A DNA stretch of 39,833 bases from CAZPDM01 sp964585305 (GTDB lineage: Bacteria > Planctomycetota > Uabimicrobiia > Uabimicrobiales > JABWCH01): contig CAZPDM010000033.1 of assembly GCA_964585305.1 (NCBI GenBank), forward strand, positions 1-39,833, in the 5' to 3' direction. The position numbers and the translations under genes were made by a program. The notes under the pieces are model-generated. The model did no database searches and was not told the origin of the DNA. It saw only the letters and a program-made list of their open reading frames with translations. Shown piece after piece: positions 16,877-25,895 of this stretch. Within the stretch, counting starts at the first letter, position 1. Each line of letters begins with the position of its first letter.

Positions 16877-18232
16877 TTATTGGGGCTTAGCAACTACGTT
16901 ACGAAATGGAATTAAAATAACTGCGGCAAGAAATAAAGTAAAAGCAAAAAACCAGAAAAGCCAATTCCAACCAAACTTTTCGGATACAATACCAGGAAGA
17001 GAACCTCCCAAAATAGCACCAACAGAACCACATCCATTGATAAAACCCGCGGCAGTAGAAGCTCCTTTTTGCTGTCCAAAGTCAACTGCGGCCACACCGC
17101 TTAAAAGAGAATCCGGAGCATATAATAAAAGCCCAATTCCTGCCAAAGTAAAAATAATAAGGATTTTATTTTGAGTACAAACAAAGGCATCAAAGAAGAT
17201 TACAAGAAAACTTAGCGCGAACATACATATAATGCTAATAGGAATACGTTTTGATTTGAAATATTTATCTGAAATATATCCGCTTCCAATAACGCCAAAA
17301 AATCCTCCCAATTCAAAACATATACTTATTAAAGAGGATTCTGTCATTCCTGTCTTGACCTTTTCAGAAATATACATTGGTCCCCAAAATAAAATTGCAT
17401 AACGCATAGGTTTAAGACAGAAATATACAAACCCTAATAACCACACAATAGGGTTTTTAAGAACTTCCCAAACATCTCTCCAAGAACTTTCTGCACTTGC
17501 TTTATTCTTTTTATCTTCTATTTCAGATAAATCATTTTGTTTAGATTGTTCTTCTTTGAGATTATCTTGCAAATTTTCAGATTCTTTTTTATTTGCAATT
17601 GTATCTACAGAAATATATCCTACTTCTTCTGGACGATTTTTTTGTAATAAGAAAAATAGTACCCAAACTAATGTAAGAAGCAATGCTGGTCCAAAAAAAC
17701 CATATCTCCAATATCCAAAATAATCTGCACAGAAAGCAGCTAAGGGAGATGCAATTAACCCACCAATTGTATAATTAGTACTCCACCAGCCCATCACCGT
17801 ACCACGCTCTGACTGCCGAAACCAATAACTCAAATTTTTAGAAAGCGGTGCCCATCCCGTGGCTTGTACAAAACCTTGAATGGTAAAAAAAACTGCCAAA
17901 GCTAAAAATGTAGTACTCATGCCCATCAAAAATCCCATGATAATAGAGAGCAATAATCCTACTAAAAGGACACGGCGAGGTCCCAATCGATCTCCAAATA
18001 CACCAAGAACAAATTGTCCTATTGCATAGGCAATAAGATATGCTGAGTCAATTTGAGTCATTTGTGTTTTAGTAAGTAACAATTCTGGATCGTTTGAAAT
18101 ACCAATTTTAAGTGCTGAAAAAGACTTCCGAGTAAAATAAAAACCAACATATCCCAACCAGGTAATAAAAAAAATTTGCCATCGCCAAGAATTAAAAGAA
18201 CGTCCTAAATTTATTTTTTGATGGGATGACAT
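16877..18232 (-). CDS. MFS transporter of the organophosphate:phosphate antiporter (GlpT/UhpT) family
   Basis: A 451-residue, twelve-helix major facilitator. The N-terminal YVGFYFTRKSFSALK, the loop DRLGPRR after helix 2 and QGFVQATGWAPLSKNLSYWF match the OPA family, which exchanges glycerol-3-phosphate or hexose-phosphates for inorganic phosphate. A highly charged central loop (about residues 210-245, EDKKNKASAESS) joins the two six-helix halves. An AAAGGA site precedes the ATG. UhpC-type sensors have the same fold, so a sensory role cannot be excluded, but no UhpA/UhpB genes are near. It follows the MlaF-like gene by 112 bp on the same strand. Confidence 0.85.
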   Translation of the reverse strand: MSSHQKINLGRSFNSWRWQIFFITWLGYVGFYFTRKSFSALKIGISNDPELLLTKTQMTQIDSAYLIAYAIGQFVLGVFGDRLGPRRVLLVGLLLSIIMGFLMGMSTTFLALAVFFTIQGFVQATGWAPLSKNLSYWFRQSERGTVMGWWSTNYTIGGLIASPLAAFCADYFGYWRYGFFGPALLLTLVWVLFFLLQKNRPEEVGYISVDTIANKKESENLQDNLKEEQSKQNDLSEIEDKKNKASAESSWRDVWEVLKNPIVWLLGFVYFCLKPMRYAILFWGPMYISEKVKTGMTESSLISICFELGGFFGVIGSGYISDKYFKSKRIPISIICMFALSFLVIFFDAFVCTQNKILIIFTLAGIGLLLYAPDSLLSGVAAVDFGQQKGASTAAGFINGCGSVGAILGGSLPGIVSEKFGWNWLFWFFAFTLFLAAVILIPFRNVVAKPQ

Positions 18233-18344
18233 ACTAAAAATCCTTTTATAGAAATTTTGTAAAGAAAAAAATAGAAAATTTGACCTGATTTAAATTTGAT
18301 TGCAAAACTTATTTTATCTTAAAAATAGCCAATTGCATCCTAGA

Positions 18345-19121
18345 TTATTGTAATGAATTTCCATTGTTACCATTAGTATCTGTCAATGGACCTATTGTTT
18401 TTCCTTGAATAAATTGTTGTAAATATTCATTAGGATTTGATTGAATTTCCTGCGGTGTACCTTCAGCAATAATCTGTCCTTCATAAAGCATTCCTATACG
18501 ATTTGCAATCATATAAGCAGAGTCCATGTCATGGGTAACACATATTGAAGTTATCTGCAATTTTTGCTGTAAAGAAAGAATCAATTCATTGATTTGATTG
18601 CTCATAACAGGATCTAAACCGCTAGTAGGCTCGTCATATAAAATAATCTTTGGAGTTCTAACAATAGCACGCGCTAAACTTACACGTTTTTTCATACCAC
18701 CAGATAATGTTGCAGGCATAAGATTTTCAACATCATGAAGATTAACTAAGGCTAATTTTTCTCGTACAATATCTTTGATTTCTTTTTCTTTTAGATGAAG
18801 TTCATGTTCTCTTAATGGTAAAGCTACATTTTCTGCAACAGAAAGCCAATTCAATAATGCTCCATTTTGGAATAGCATACCAATATTTTTTCTTAATTCA
18901 TAAAATTGTTTTTCTGTAAGAACATTAACATTTTTATCCATGACATAAACCTGTCCTTGATCAGGTCTTAATAGTCCTATAATATGTTTAAGGGTAACAC
19001 TTTTGCCAGTTCCACTGCGGCCAATAACAACATAAGTTTCCCCTTCTTTTATTTGTAAATTTAAATCACGTAAAACTTGCTTTTCTCCAAGTTTTTTATA
19101 AATGTTTTTCAATTCGATCAT
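18345..19121 (-). CDS. MlaF-like ABC transporter ATP-binding protein
   Basis: A 258-residue ATPase of the MlaF/Ttg2A type, which energises phospholipid movement between inner and outer membranes. Walker A is GRSGTGKS, the Q-loop FQNGALLNWLSVAENV, the signature LSGGMKKR, Walker B IILYDEPTSGLDP and the switch histidine VTHD. The sequence GLDPVMSNQINELI is typical of the MlaF group. I prefer the ATG at 19121 (MIELKN) over the TTG at 19139, because GAGGAAAG lies just upstream and family members start here. Permease (MlaE) and MCE protein (MlaD) genes are not adjacent, which is unusual. It is divergent from hisS. Confidence 0.87.
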   Translation of the reverse strand: MIELKNIYKKLGEKQVLRDLNLQIKEGETYVVIGRSGTGKSVTLKHIIGLLRPDQGQVYVMDKNVNVLTEKQFYELRKNIGMLFQNGALLNWLSVAENVALPLREHELHLKEKEIKDIVREKLALVNLHDVENLMPATLSGGMKKRVSLARAIVRTPKIILYDEPTSGLDPVMSNQINELILSLQQKLQITSICVTHDMDSAYMIANRIGMLYEGQIIAEGTPQEIQSNPNEYLQQFIQGKTIGPLTDTNGNNGNSLQ

Positions 19122-19303
19122 TTCTTTCTCTTTCCTCAAATATTTTCTAAACTATTTTATATGTTTGAGCATATCCTAGCAAACTGCTTATAAAAAAGCA
19201 ATGAATTTTTATGAAAAAGTTCTTGCAATTTTTATGAAAGTACTTCAAAATATAGCGCAATGAAAAAAACAATCATAAGAAATTTTTCACAAAAGGATTT
19301 AAG

Positions 19304-20782
19304 ATGGTTGAACAAGAAAAGTTATGTAGTGCCAAAATTTTAAAAGGATTTCGAGATATTTTTACGCAAGAATATTTAGCAAGACGTTGGCTTGTTTCCA
19401 CAGTTCAACAAGTTTATGAACGTTATGGATTTGCTCCTATTGAAACACCTTCTTTAGAATATGTAGATGTTCTTGGAAAATACTTACCAGAAAGTGATAC
19501 TACAGAAGAAGGAATCTTTTCTTTCCGAGATAAAGATAAAGAATGGATTGCATTGCGTTACGATCTCACAGCTCCTTTGGCTAGACTCATTGCATTATAT
19601 CCAGAACTTCCACGCCCTTTCCGTCGCTATCAATTAGGAATGGTATGGAGAGATGAAAAACCCGGATTAGGAAGATTCAGAGAATTTTATCAACTGGATA
19701 TTGATACAGTCGGTTGCGCATCTATGCAAGCAGATGCAGAAGTTTGTTGCATTATATGCGATTCTCTTGAAGCATTAGGATTAAAAATTGGCGAATTTAA
19801 AGTTAAAGTAAGCAACCGAAAAATATTAAATGGTGTACTTGAAAAAGCTGGAATTCAAGCACTAAATAGTACAGGAGAACTTTCAGATATTTCTCTAGTT
19901 ACTCTGAGAGCCATTGACAAACTAGATCGTATTGGGATGAGTGGCGTCATAGAACTGCTTGGAAAAGGTCGCAAAGATGAATCTGGAGATTTTACAAAAG
20001 GTGCAGGTCTTCCTACAGAACAAATCAAACTAATTGAAAATTTCTTGACACTAAAAGTTTCATCTCGTACACAATTTTGTGAAGAACTTGAAAAATTAGT
20101 AGGCGATACTGCTAGTGGAAAAGAAGGAATCCAAGAATTACGTGAAATAGATGAAATTATGCGAAATGTTGGATATCTTGACGATCGCGTAGAATTCGAT
20201 CCTACAATTGTTCGTGGATTAAGCTATTATACCGGCCCAGTTTTTGAGACTGTACTTACACAACCATATCGTGATGATAAAGGTAATGAACGTTTTTTTG
20301 GTTCTATTTTTAGCGGTGGACGTTATGATGGTTTAGTCGAACGATTTTTAGGAAAAAAAGTTCCTGCAACAGGTGCTTCTATTGGAGTAGATCGTCTTTT
20401 AGAAGCTATGAAATGCTATGGCAAGCTCAAAACTGAAAGTTCCACAGCCCAAGTTCTAGTTACTACAATGGATGCAAATTTGAGCAAAGAATATCAAAAA
20501 CTTGTTTTTGAATTACGTCGGGCAGGAATTAGAAGTGAACTCTATCTTGATAAAGGTGGATTAAAAAAACAACTCAAGTATGCAGATTCTTGGGATATTC
20601 CGTTAGCTATTATCATGGGAAGTGATGAATTTAATAAAAAACAAGTTACTGTTAAAGACCTACGAAAAGGAAGAGAATTGGCACAAGACATTAAAGATCG
20701 TGATGAATGGCGTAAAAATCAATCTGCACAAGTTACTGTGGATCGGGAAAAGATCATTGAGACCATAAAAAATATGCTATAA
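19304..20782 (+). CDS. hisS: Histidyl-tRNA synthetase
   Basis: Class II aminoacyl-tRNA synthetase charging tRNA-His. Motif 1 lies around ERYGFAPIETPSLEY, motif 2 is FRRYQLGMVWRDEKPGLGRFREFYQLD, and the HisRS-specific histidine-binding motif GLSYYTGPVFE and motif 3 (PATGASIGVDRLLEAM) are all present. A C-terminal anticodon-binding domain follows (AQVLVTTMD onward). The 492-residue length is slightly long, with an insertion around 210-260 (KGRKDESGDFTKGAGL) of the kind seen in archaeal-like or eukaryote-like HisRS. AAAGGA lies before the ATG. It ends in a shared bidirectional terminator with the facing PLP-enzyme gene. Confidence 0.96.
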   Translation: MVEQEKLCSAKILKGFRDIFTQEYLARRWLVSTVQQVYERYGFAPIETPSLEYVDVLGKYLPESDTTEEGIFSFRDKDKEWIALRYDLTAPLARLIALYPELPRPFRRYQLGMVWRDEKPGLGRFREFYQLDIDTVGCASMQADAEVCCIICDSLEALGLKIGEFKVKVSNRKILNGVLEKAGIQALNSTGELSDISLVTLRAIDKLDRIGMSGVIELLGKGRKDESGDFTKGAGLPTEQIKLIENFLTLKVSSRTQFCEELEKLVGDTASGKEGIQELREIDEIMRNVGYLDDRVEFDPTIVRGLSYYTGPVFETVLTQPYRDDKGNERFFGSIFSGGRYDGLVERFLGKKVPATGASIGVDRLLEAMKCYGKLKTESSTAQVLVTTMDANLSKEYQKLVFELRRAGIRSELYLDKGGLKKQLKYADSWDIPLAIIMGSDEFNKKQVTVKDLRKGRELAQDIKDRDEWRKNQSAQVTVDREKIIETIKNML

Positions 20783-20806
20783 ACTTTAAAAAAAATGAAT
20801 AAAATA

Positions 20807-20836
20807 AACAAAGGACACCATTCAGTGTCCTTTGTT
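20807..20836. terminator. Bidirectional terminator between hisS and the PLP enzyme
   Basis: A perfect 12-bp stem, AACAAAGGACAC with GTGTCCTTTGTT, has a 6-nt loop between convergent genes. A-rich sequence on the left supplies the U-tract for the minus strand. Confidence 0.8.
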
Positions 20837-20842
20837 ATTAAC

Positions 20843-22123
20843 TTAAATCGTTGCTAAGGCTTGTTTGAGGTCTAAGATAATATCATCTGGATGTTCCAAA
20901 CCTATAGAAAGACGGATCATTTTTTCAGAAATACCAGTATTGATGCGATCTTCAAGAGTAAGATCTGCATGTGTCATAGTAAAAGGGTGTTCAACCAAGG
21001 ATTCTGTACCGCCTAAACTTACTGCAAGATGGAATAATTTAAAAGCATTGAGTACTTTAAAAGCCTCTTTTTCGCCCCCTATAATATCAAACGAAATCAT
21101 TGCACCAGGAGAAGTGCATTGTTTCTTAAAAACTTCATATTGTGGATCACCCTGTTTCAATAAACCAGGATAATAGACTTTCTCAACCTTTGGATGTTGA
21201 ACAAGATATGCAGCAACTTTTTCCGCAGTAATTGCTTGCGTTTCCATACGAACTTTTAAAGTTTCCAAACTACGTAAAATTAGCCATCCATTTAAAGGAG
21301 AAAGCATATTGCCTAGGAACCCACGCATAGTGCGAATTCTTTTCATAGGTTCTTTCTTGCCCAAGCAAACACCCGCAATCAAATCGCTATGACCTCCAAT
21401 ATACTTGGTTGCGGAATATATCACAATATCTGCACCAAATTTTAATGGATGTTGGAAAACTGGGCCAAGAAAAGTATTATCTACAGCAAGAAGAATCTTT
21501 TTTGTATCTGTAGAATATTTTTGAGCAAGTTTTGAGCAAAGCTCAATATCAACTAAAGAATTGGTAGGATTTGCAGGAGTTTCCACATAAATCATTGCTA
21601 TATCTTTAGCATGTCCGGATTCTAATAAAAATTTTTCCGCATCTACACCACCATTTTTCGCAGGAAAGCCAATATGATGGATTCCAAATTTAGGTAAAAT
21701 ATCTTTGATAAAGAGTTCTGTTCCACCGTAAAGAGGCTCACTATGAAAAATATAATCTCCTGGTTTGAGCAATTCTAAACATAGTGTACTAATTGCTGCC
21801 ATTCCACTGCCAAATACTGACGCTTCTTCGGCTCCATCCCATAATTTCAAGCGATCTTCCAAAATTTCCATATCAGGATTATTAAATCTACTATAAATAA
21901 GTCCTAAATTTTCTGTTGGAGATTTTTCTCTTAATCCAAAAGCAATTTCAAATAATGTTTTAGCTTCTTCTGCACTATGAAAAACAAAAGTTGAAGTTTG
22001 AAAAATAGGACACTTGATAGCACCCTCGGATAAATGAGGATCGTATCCATAATTCATCATCAAACTTTCAGGGTGGAGTGGCTGACCATCAATTTTAGTT
22101 CGATAGACACGTTCTTGATCCAT
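20843..22123 (-). CDS. Cys/Met-metabolism PLP enzyme (methionine gamma-lyase/cystathionine gamma-synthase type)
   Basis: A 426-residue fold-type I PLP enzyme. The cofactor lysine is Lys240 in YSATKYIGGHSD, preceded by the PLP-contacting AVDNTFLGP. YSRFNNPD and FGSGMAAIST are also characteristic. The N-terminal stretch YGYDPHLSEGAIKCPIFQTSTFVF resembles the methionine gamma-lyase-like subgroup, but lyase and synthase members cannot be separated safely by eye. It is involved in interconverting cysteine, homocysteine and methionine. AGGGAAA lies before the ATG. No SAM-riboswitch-like structure was found upstream. It is convergent with hisS and divergent from rpsP. Confidence 0.85.
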   Translation of the reverse strand: MDQERVYRTKIDGQPLHPESLMMNYGYDPHLSEGAIKCPIFQTSTFVFHSAEEAKTLFEIAFGLREKSPTENLGLIYSRFNNPDMEILEDRLKLWDGAEEASVFGSGMAAISTLCLELLKPGDYIFHSEPLYGGTELFIKDILPKFGIHHIGFPAKNGGVDAEKFLLESGHAKDIAMIYVETPANPTNSLVDIELCSKLAQKYSTDTKKILLAVDNTFLGPVFQHPLKFGADIVIYSATKYIGGHSDLIAGVCLGKKEPMKRIRTMRGFLGNMLSPLNGWLILRSLETLKVRMETQAITAEKVAAYLVQHPKVEKVYYPGLLKQGDPQYEVFKKQCTSPGAMISFDIIGGEKEAFKVLNAFKLFHLAVSLGGTESLVEHPFTMTHADLTLEDRINTGISEKMIRLSIGLEHPDDIILDLKQALATI

Positions 22124-22574
22124 GAAAATTTCCCTAAAAAAAGTTAAGATAATTTTCTCTCCATTAAGTTAACAAAACTACATATTTTTTTCCCCTGCAC
22201 GAAAAATAGATTTTTCAAGTCAACAAAACATTCGGGTTAAATTTTATCAAATTAGCTTTCTTATCAAAGATCAACTTCATAATCATTCTATCATAATAAA
22301 AATATTCTGTCAAATCTTCCAAAATTTTCTTTTTTTATTTGCTAAAATTTGATAAAATGTTATAAAAATCTAATGATAGTTTTTTTTCTTTATTACAAGA
22401 AAATTTAAGAAATCTCTTGCTAATTAAAAGAAATTTCGCTATAATTTTGACGCTCTTTAAATATTTTCATTTTCTTATGTGAAAATGCTAAAAGTTATCT
22501 AAACTATAAAACATTGATAATAAATCATTTAGATTATTATCGTAGATTGAATTTCTGAAAGGGAATTTTGAATC
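22124..22574. other. Intergenic region between the divergent PLP-enzyme and rpsP genes
   Basis: 451 bp of very AT-rich sequence. It contains the rpsP promoter (22417-22445) and a leader of about 120 nt with a small ATTTTCA/TGAAAAT hairpin near 22465-22487. No convincing promoter for the minus-strand gene and no open frame with coding character were seen in 22124-22400. Confidence 0.7.
22417..22445 (+). promoter_or_regulatory. rpsP promoter
   Basis: TTGCTA (22417-22422), exactly 17 bp, then perfect TATAAT (22440-22445). The start would be near 22452, leaving a leader of about 120 nt before rpsP. Confidence 0.75.
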
Positions 22575-22979
22575 ATGGCAGTACGTATTCGCATGTCTCG
22601 TATCGGTCGCAAAAATACCCCCTTCTATCGCATTGGTGCTTTTGATGCACATTGCCCAAGAAATGGTACTTGTTTGGAAAAATTAGGATGGTACAATCCT
22701 AAAGCAGAAAAACCAGAAAAACAACTTTGCCTTGATATCAAGAAAATTGAACATTGGCTATCAGTTGGCGCACTTCCTACTCCTAAAATGGCACATATTC
22801 TCAAACATGCTGGTATTCGTCGTCCTATCGTAAAAAAACCTGTTACCGCAGAGAGAAAAGCCAAAATAGAAGAAGCAAAGAAAAACAACGCTAAAGCAGC
22901 TGCAAAGAAAAAAGATTCTAAAAAAGAAGCAAAAAAAGAATCTAAAAAAGCAGAAGCCAGTAAAAAAGGCAAAAAATAA
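22575..22979 (+). CDS. rpsP: 30S ribosomal protein S16
   Basis: A small-subunit assembly protein. The N-terminal MAVRIRMSRIGRKNTPFYRIGAFD and the LGWYNPKAE and WLSVGALPTPKMAHIL segments are diagnostic. The core is about 85 residues. A lysine/alanine-rich tail extends it to 134, longer than the usual 80-100 and probably disordered or RNA-contacting. AAAGGG precedes the ATG. In most bacteria rpsP is followed directly by rimM, trmD and rplS. Here the next gene is an EndoIII-like protein, trmD is about 7.5 kb away and no rimM is visible. Confidence 0.97.
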   Translation: MAVRIRMSRIGRKNTPFYRIGAFDAHCPRNGTCLEKLGWYNPKAEKPEKQLCLDIKKIEHWLSVGALPTPKMAHILKHAGIRRPIVKKPVTAERKAKIEEAKKNNAKAAAKKKDSKKEAKKESKKAEASKKGKK

Positions 22980-23010
22980 CATCTAGCACTTGGGTATATT
23001 TATTATTTTT

Positions 23011-23069
23011 GAGCAAATAGGCGATAAGCTCCTTATCATATTCTAAAGGAACTAATCGCCTATTTGCTT
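23011..23069 (+). repeat. Long inverted repeat downstream of rpsP
   Basis: AGCAAATAGGCGAT (23012-23025) pairs perfectly with ATCGCCTATTTGCT (23055-23068). Inside the loop AGCTCCTT and AAGGAACT form a second helix. No T-run follows, so it is not a standard intrinsic terminator. It may stabilise the rpsP mRNA end or act as an attenuator. Confidence 0.8.
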
Positions 23070-23083
23070 AGTAAAATTTTAGA

Positions 23084-23130
23084 TGCAAGAATTATGTTAA
23101 CTTACAAAACTAGCTAACATAATTCTTGCA
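23084..23130 (+). repeat. 16-bp perfect inverted repeat upstream of the EndoIII-like gene
   Basis: TGCAAGAATTATGTTA (23084-23099) and TAACATAATTCTTGCA (23115-23130) are perfect complements with a 15-nt loop, ending 15 nt before the ATG at 23146. It could mask or expose the start region, or bind a regulator. No T-run follows. Confidence 0.8.
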
Positions 23131-23145
23131 ATTTAGGAAATTGGA

Positions 23146-24970
23146 ATGGTTGTAAAAAACGACATTTTGTTTAAAATACTAGAAAAATTACAACAGAATT
23201 ATAAAATTCCTAATTGCCCCAGCAAAAAAATTCCAATTGTTGATCAGATTATTTATTTCATTTTAAAATCTGATGAAGAGCAAGAAAATGTTCAACTTGC
23301 TTACCAAGATTTAGCAACAGATTTTGTAGATTGGAATGAAGTACGTGTTACTCATCCACGTGAAATTTTGCAAACACTTTCTAAACATCTTAAAAAAAAT
23401 ATTTCCGAAAAAGCAAATCGCCTCAAAGAGGCACTCATGCATATCTTCAATATGCACAATAAGCTTGATTTAGAATTCTTATGGGAAAAGGAATTTGTTG
23501 ATATTCAAAAAATTATTTTGCAAATTCCTGGATTAAACCAGGAATTTTTATATCTACTTACAGCAACATCTTTATATGAAAATGATACAAATATTTGTAC
23601 AGCTTTTCTAAAAATAGGAAAGCGTTTAAATCTCTGGGATGATAGTGTTTCATCAAGTTCTTTAAAAAAGACTCTTTCTAAAGAACTCAAAGAATTAGGT
23701 ATTGAGGGATTGACAAAACTAAATATTTTATTCCATATCCATAGTGAAGCAGTTTGTGGCAATAAAACAGAATGCCATCGTTGCAATTTACTTTGCTACT
23801 GTGATTATGGACAAAAACATGAAAATAAAAAAGAAACTGGGGTTGAAAGTGGTGTAGAAATTAATGATAGCGATGAAGAAGATCAAAAAGAGATTACTAT
23901 AACAAAAGAAGACTTTTCAGAAACACCAGCAAAAACGACTTTAGAAATCACAAAAAGTTCCATTACATCAGAGCCTATTCCAGAAAAAACTACAGAAATT
24001 ACAGAAAACTTACCAAATAAAATTCAAGATCCATTAAACCAATCTGCACAAAATTCTCTTAAACCTAACAAAAATCAAGAAATAGTAGTAAAACCAATTC
24101 AAGAAATACCCAAAAAAACTATTTCAGCGCAAGAAAATCTACCCTCCCAAACTAAAGAACCTACACAAAAACTATCTCAACCACAAGAAATATTAAATAA
24201 ACCTAATCATATTCCAGAAAATCTATCTAAGCTTGCTCAAAATCAAGAAATACCAAATAAATCACAAAAAGTTCAAGAAATAACTCATAAAGATCTTCAA
24301 CCTCAAGAAAATCAACAAAAAACTACACAAGAAACTTCTCACAAGCCTTCTCAAGTTCAAGAAACTTCTCACAAATCTCCTCAAGTTCAAGAAACTTCTC
24401 ACAAATCTCCTCAAGTTCAAGAAACTTCTCACAANNNNNNNNNNNNNNNNNNNNNNNNNNNNNNNNNNNNNNNNNNNNNNNNNNNNNNNNNNNNNNNNNN
24501 NNNNNNNNNNNNNNNNNNNNNNNNNNNNNNNNNNATCTCCTCAAGTTCAAGAAACTTCTTCAGAACCACTACACAAACCTGCTCAAAATCAAGAAATTTC
24601 TCAAAAAACTACGAAAGAACCATCCCAGCCTTCAACAGTAAAAAAACATTCAGCTAAAGAAGAAAAAAATAAAAGTTCTGAACTAAAAAAACAAAAAAAA
24701 TCTACAAATCAATTATCTCCCAAAAGTTCAAGCAAAAATATAAAACATGAAAAAGTAAATGCTAAAAAAGAAAAAAATCCCAAAGCAGTAATAAGCACAT
24801 CTAAAAAAGAAAAAATAGCTAATACGCCTAAAAAGATAAAAGAAAAAAAAATAGCTACTAAAACACCTTCTAAAAAAGATAAAACATCAAAAACGACAAT
24901 ATCTAAGACATCTAAAAAAAATAACGAAAATAAAACTATTATTAATAAAAATAAAAAAACAAAAAAATAA
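23146..24970 (+). CDS. Degenerate endonuclease III-like HhH-GPD protein with long repetitive lysine-rich tail (spans assembly gap)
   Basis: Residues 1-220 resemble endonuclease III-family base-excision glycosylases: helical start DQIIYFILKSDEEQENVQ, an HhH-like IPGLNQEF (127-134), an NDTNI segment holding the equivalent of the catalytic aspartate (Asp147), and a terminal Fe-S cysteine pattern C204-x5-C210-x2-C213-x5-C219. The lysine normally found in LPGVGRKTA is Glu133 here, so glycosylase/lyase chemistry is probably lost. The rest is a Gln/Pro/Glu-rich then Lys-rich tail containing 10-residue QVQETSHKSP repeats. The 100-N gap lies inside those repeats; the flanks join in frame when the Ns are ignored, and the frame then runs to the TAA at 24968-24970. 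The counted frame through the Ns is an artefact. There is no strong ribosome site. Function unknown. Confidence 0.75.
24331..24559 (+). repeat. 30-bp coding tandem repeat interrupted by an assembly gap
   Basis: The unit GAAACTTCTCACAA plus ATCTCCTCAAGTTCAA recurs with a 30-bp period at 24331, 24361, 24391 and 24421, and resumes after the gap. The 14 nt before the Ns and the first 16 nt after them make up exactly one unit, so the true missing length is a multiple of 30 bp. Confidence 0.9.
24435..24534. other. Assembly gap (100 N)
   Basis: Exactly 100 unknown bases, the usual placeholder for a gap of unknown size. It lies inside the 30-bp repeat array. Confidence 0.99.
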
Positions 24971-24975
24971 AATTT

Positions 24976-25839
24976 ATGCTTAATATTTGCAACACTCTAT
25001 ACAAAAAATATTTATTTATTTTTTTTTCTGCATTTTGTATAGTTGGTTGTAGTGGAAAATATGGAATTTTTTCCGATCTTATCGAAGTTTCCCATAATAC
25101 GTTAAATGATACTCCACTACACAATACAATTTTTCATCCTCAATTAAGCAATAGATTAACATTTTTTTCTTTATTTCCATGGTATTTGCTTCAACAAGCA
25201 AATGTTATTGAAAGTAGCCAAAGCATGACGGAGCAAAGTTTTCGATATAAAAATTTTGCATCTGAAAGTAAAGAAATTTCTATCGAAGAAATGTTTCAAG
25301 AACAAGATGAATTTAAACGTGCAATGGCTTTAGAAATTGCTTCAAAAAATGGAAATGCAGAAATACCAAAAGAATTCTGGCAAAACTTGCCAGATGAGTC
25401 CTCTTATATAAAAATTATTACTTTGCATAATTTTTCTAACAATCCTCAAAAACTTCTAGCATACACATTAGAACTACTCCAAGATGAAGAGGAAGTAGTT
25501 CGATTTGTTGCCTTAAAAAGGCTTTCGGATTTTCCTAATTATCAAATTGTTTCTCATCTATATAAATGCTTAAATGATCCAAGTGGACTTATTCGTGGAG
25601 AAACTGTACATATCCTCTCAGAAATGGGTATGAAAGAAAGTATTGAATATCTCTGGCCACTTTTAGAAGATCGCGAATTTTATGTTCGAAAAAAAACTCT
25701 TGAAGCCTTAATAAGGCTTACCGAAGAAAAAGCCATTTCTTTAGAAGAATGTACTTGGCAACAACGCAAAGAAAAGATTTTAAATTGGCGTTCATCTTGG
25801 GAAAAACGTCGTAAACAAATTAAAAATTTATCGCAATAA
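24976..25839 (+). CDS. HEAT-repeat-like lipoprotein
   Basis: A 287-residue protein with a lipoprotein signal: a hydrophobic stretch, then the lipobox IVGC with Cys25 followed by Ser, predicting an outer-membrane-directed lipoprotein in Lol-type sorting. The C-terminal 150 residues contain at least three alpha-helical HEAT/PBS-like repeats (DEEEVVRFVALKRLSDF, DPSGLIRGETVHILSEMG, DREFYVRKKTLEALIRL), which usually make a protein-binding solenoid. It starts 5 bp after the EndoIII-like gene, so the two are translated from one message. The linked function is unknown. Confidence 0.75.
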   Translation: MLNICNTLYKKYLFIFFSAFCIVGCSGKYGIFSDLIEVSHNTLNDTPLHNTIFHPQLSNRLTFFSLFPWYLLQQANVIESSQSMTEQSFRYKNFASESKEISIEEMFQEQDEFKRAMALEIASKNGNAEIPKEFWQNLPDESSYIKIITLHNFSNNPQKLLAYTLELLQDEEEVVRFVALKRLSDFPNYQIVSHLYKCLNDPSGLIRGETVHILSEMGMKESIEYLWPLLEDREFYVRKKTLEALIRLTEEKAISLEECTWQQRKEKILNWRSSWEKRRKQIKNLSQ

Positions 25840-25895
25840 ATTTTTAAATCAAAAAAATACTCTTATTCTGTTTAAAATTTGAGAAAGGTATACGC

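Noticed and set aside
22124..22400. SAM riboswitch upstream of the Cys/Met PLP enzyme
   Set aside because: One short string, CTTATCAAAGA, recalls the SAM-I start but it is on the wrong strand and the other conserved helices are absent.
22625..22982. Minus-strand Phe/Ser-rich open frames over rpsP
   Set aside because: They are antisense shadows of the lysine-rich S16 tail.
24331..24559. Possible CRISPR array
   Set aside because: The 30-bp units are directly adjacent with no spacers and are in frame in a coding sequence. The same applies to 33375-33566.
24434..24657. Apparent C-terminus ending in SKKTFS after the N gap
   Set aside because: It arises from reading through 100 placeholder Ns in the wrong frame. 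The repeat phase shows that the true frame continues to 24970.
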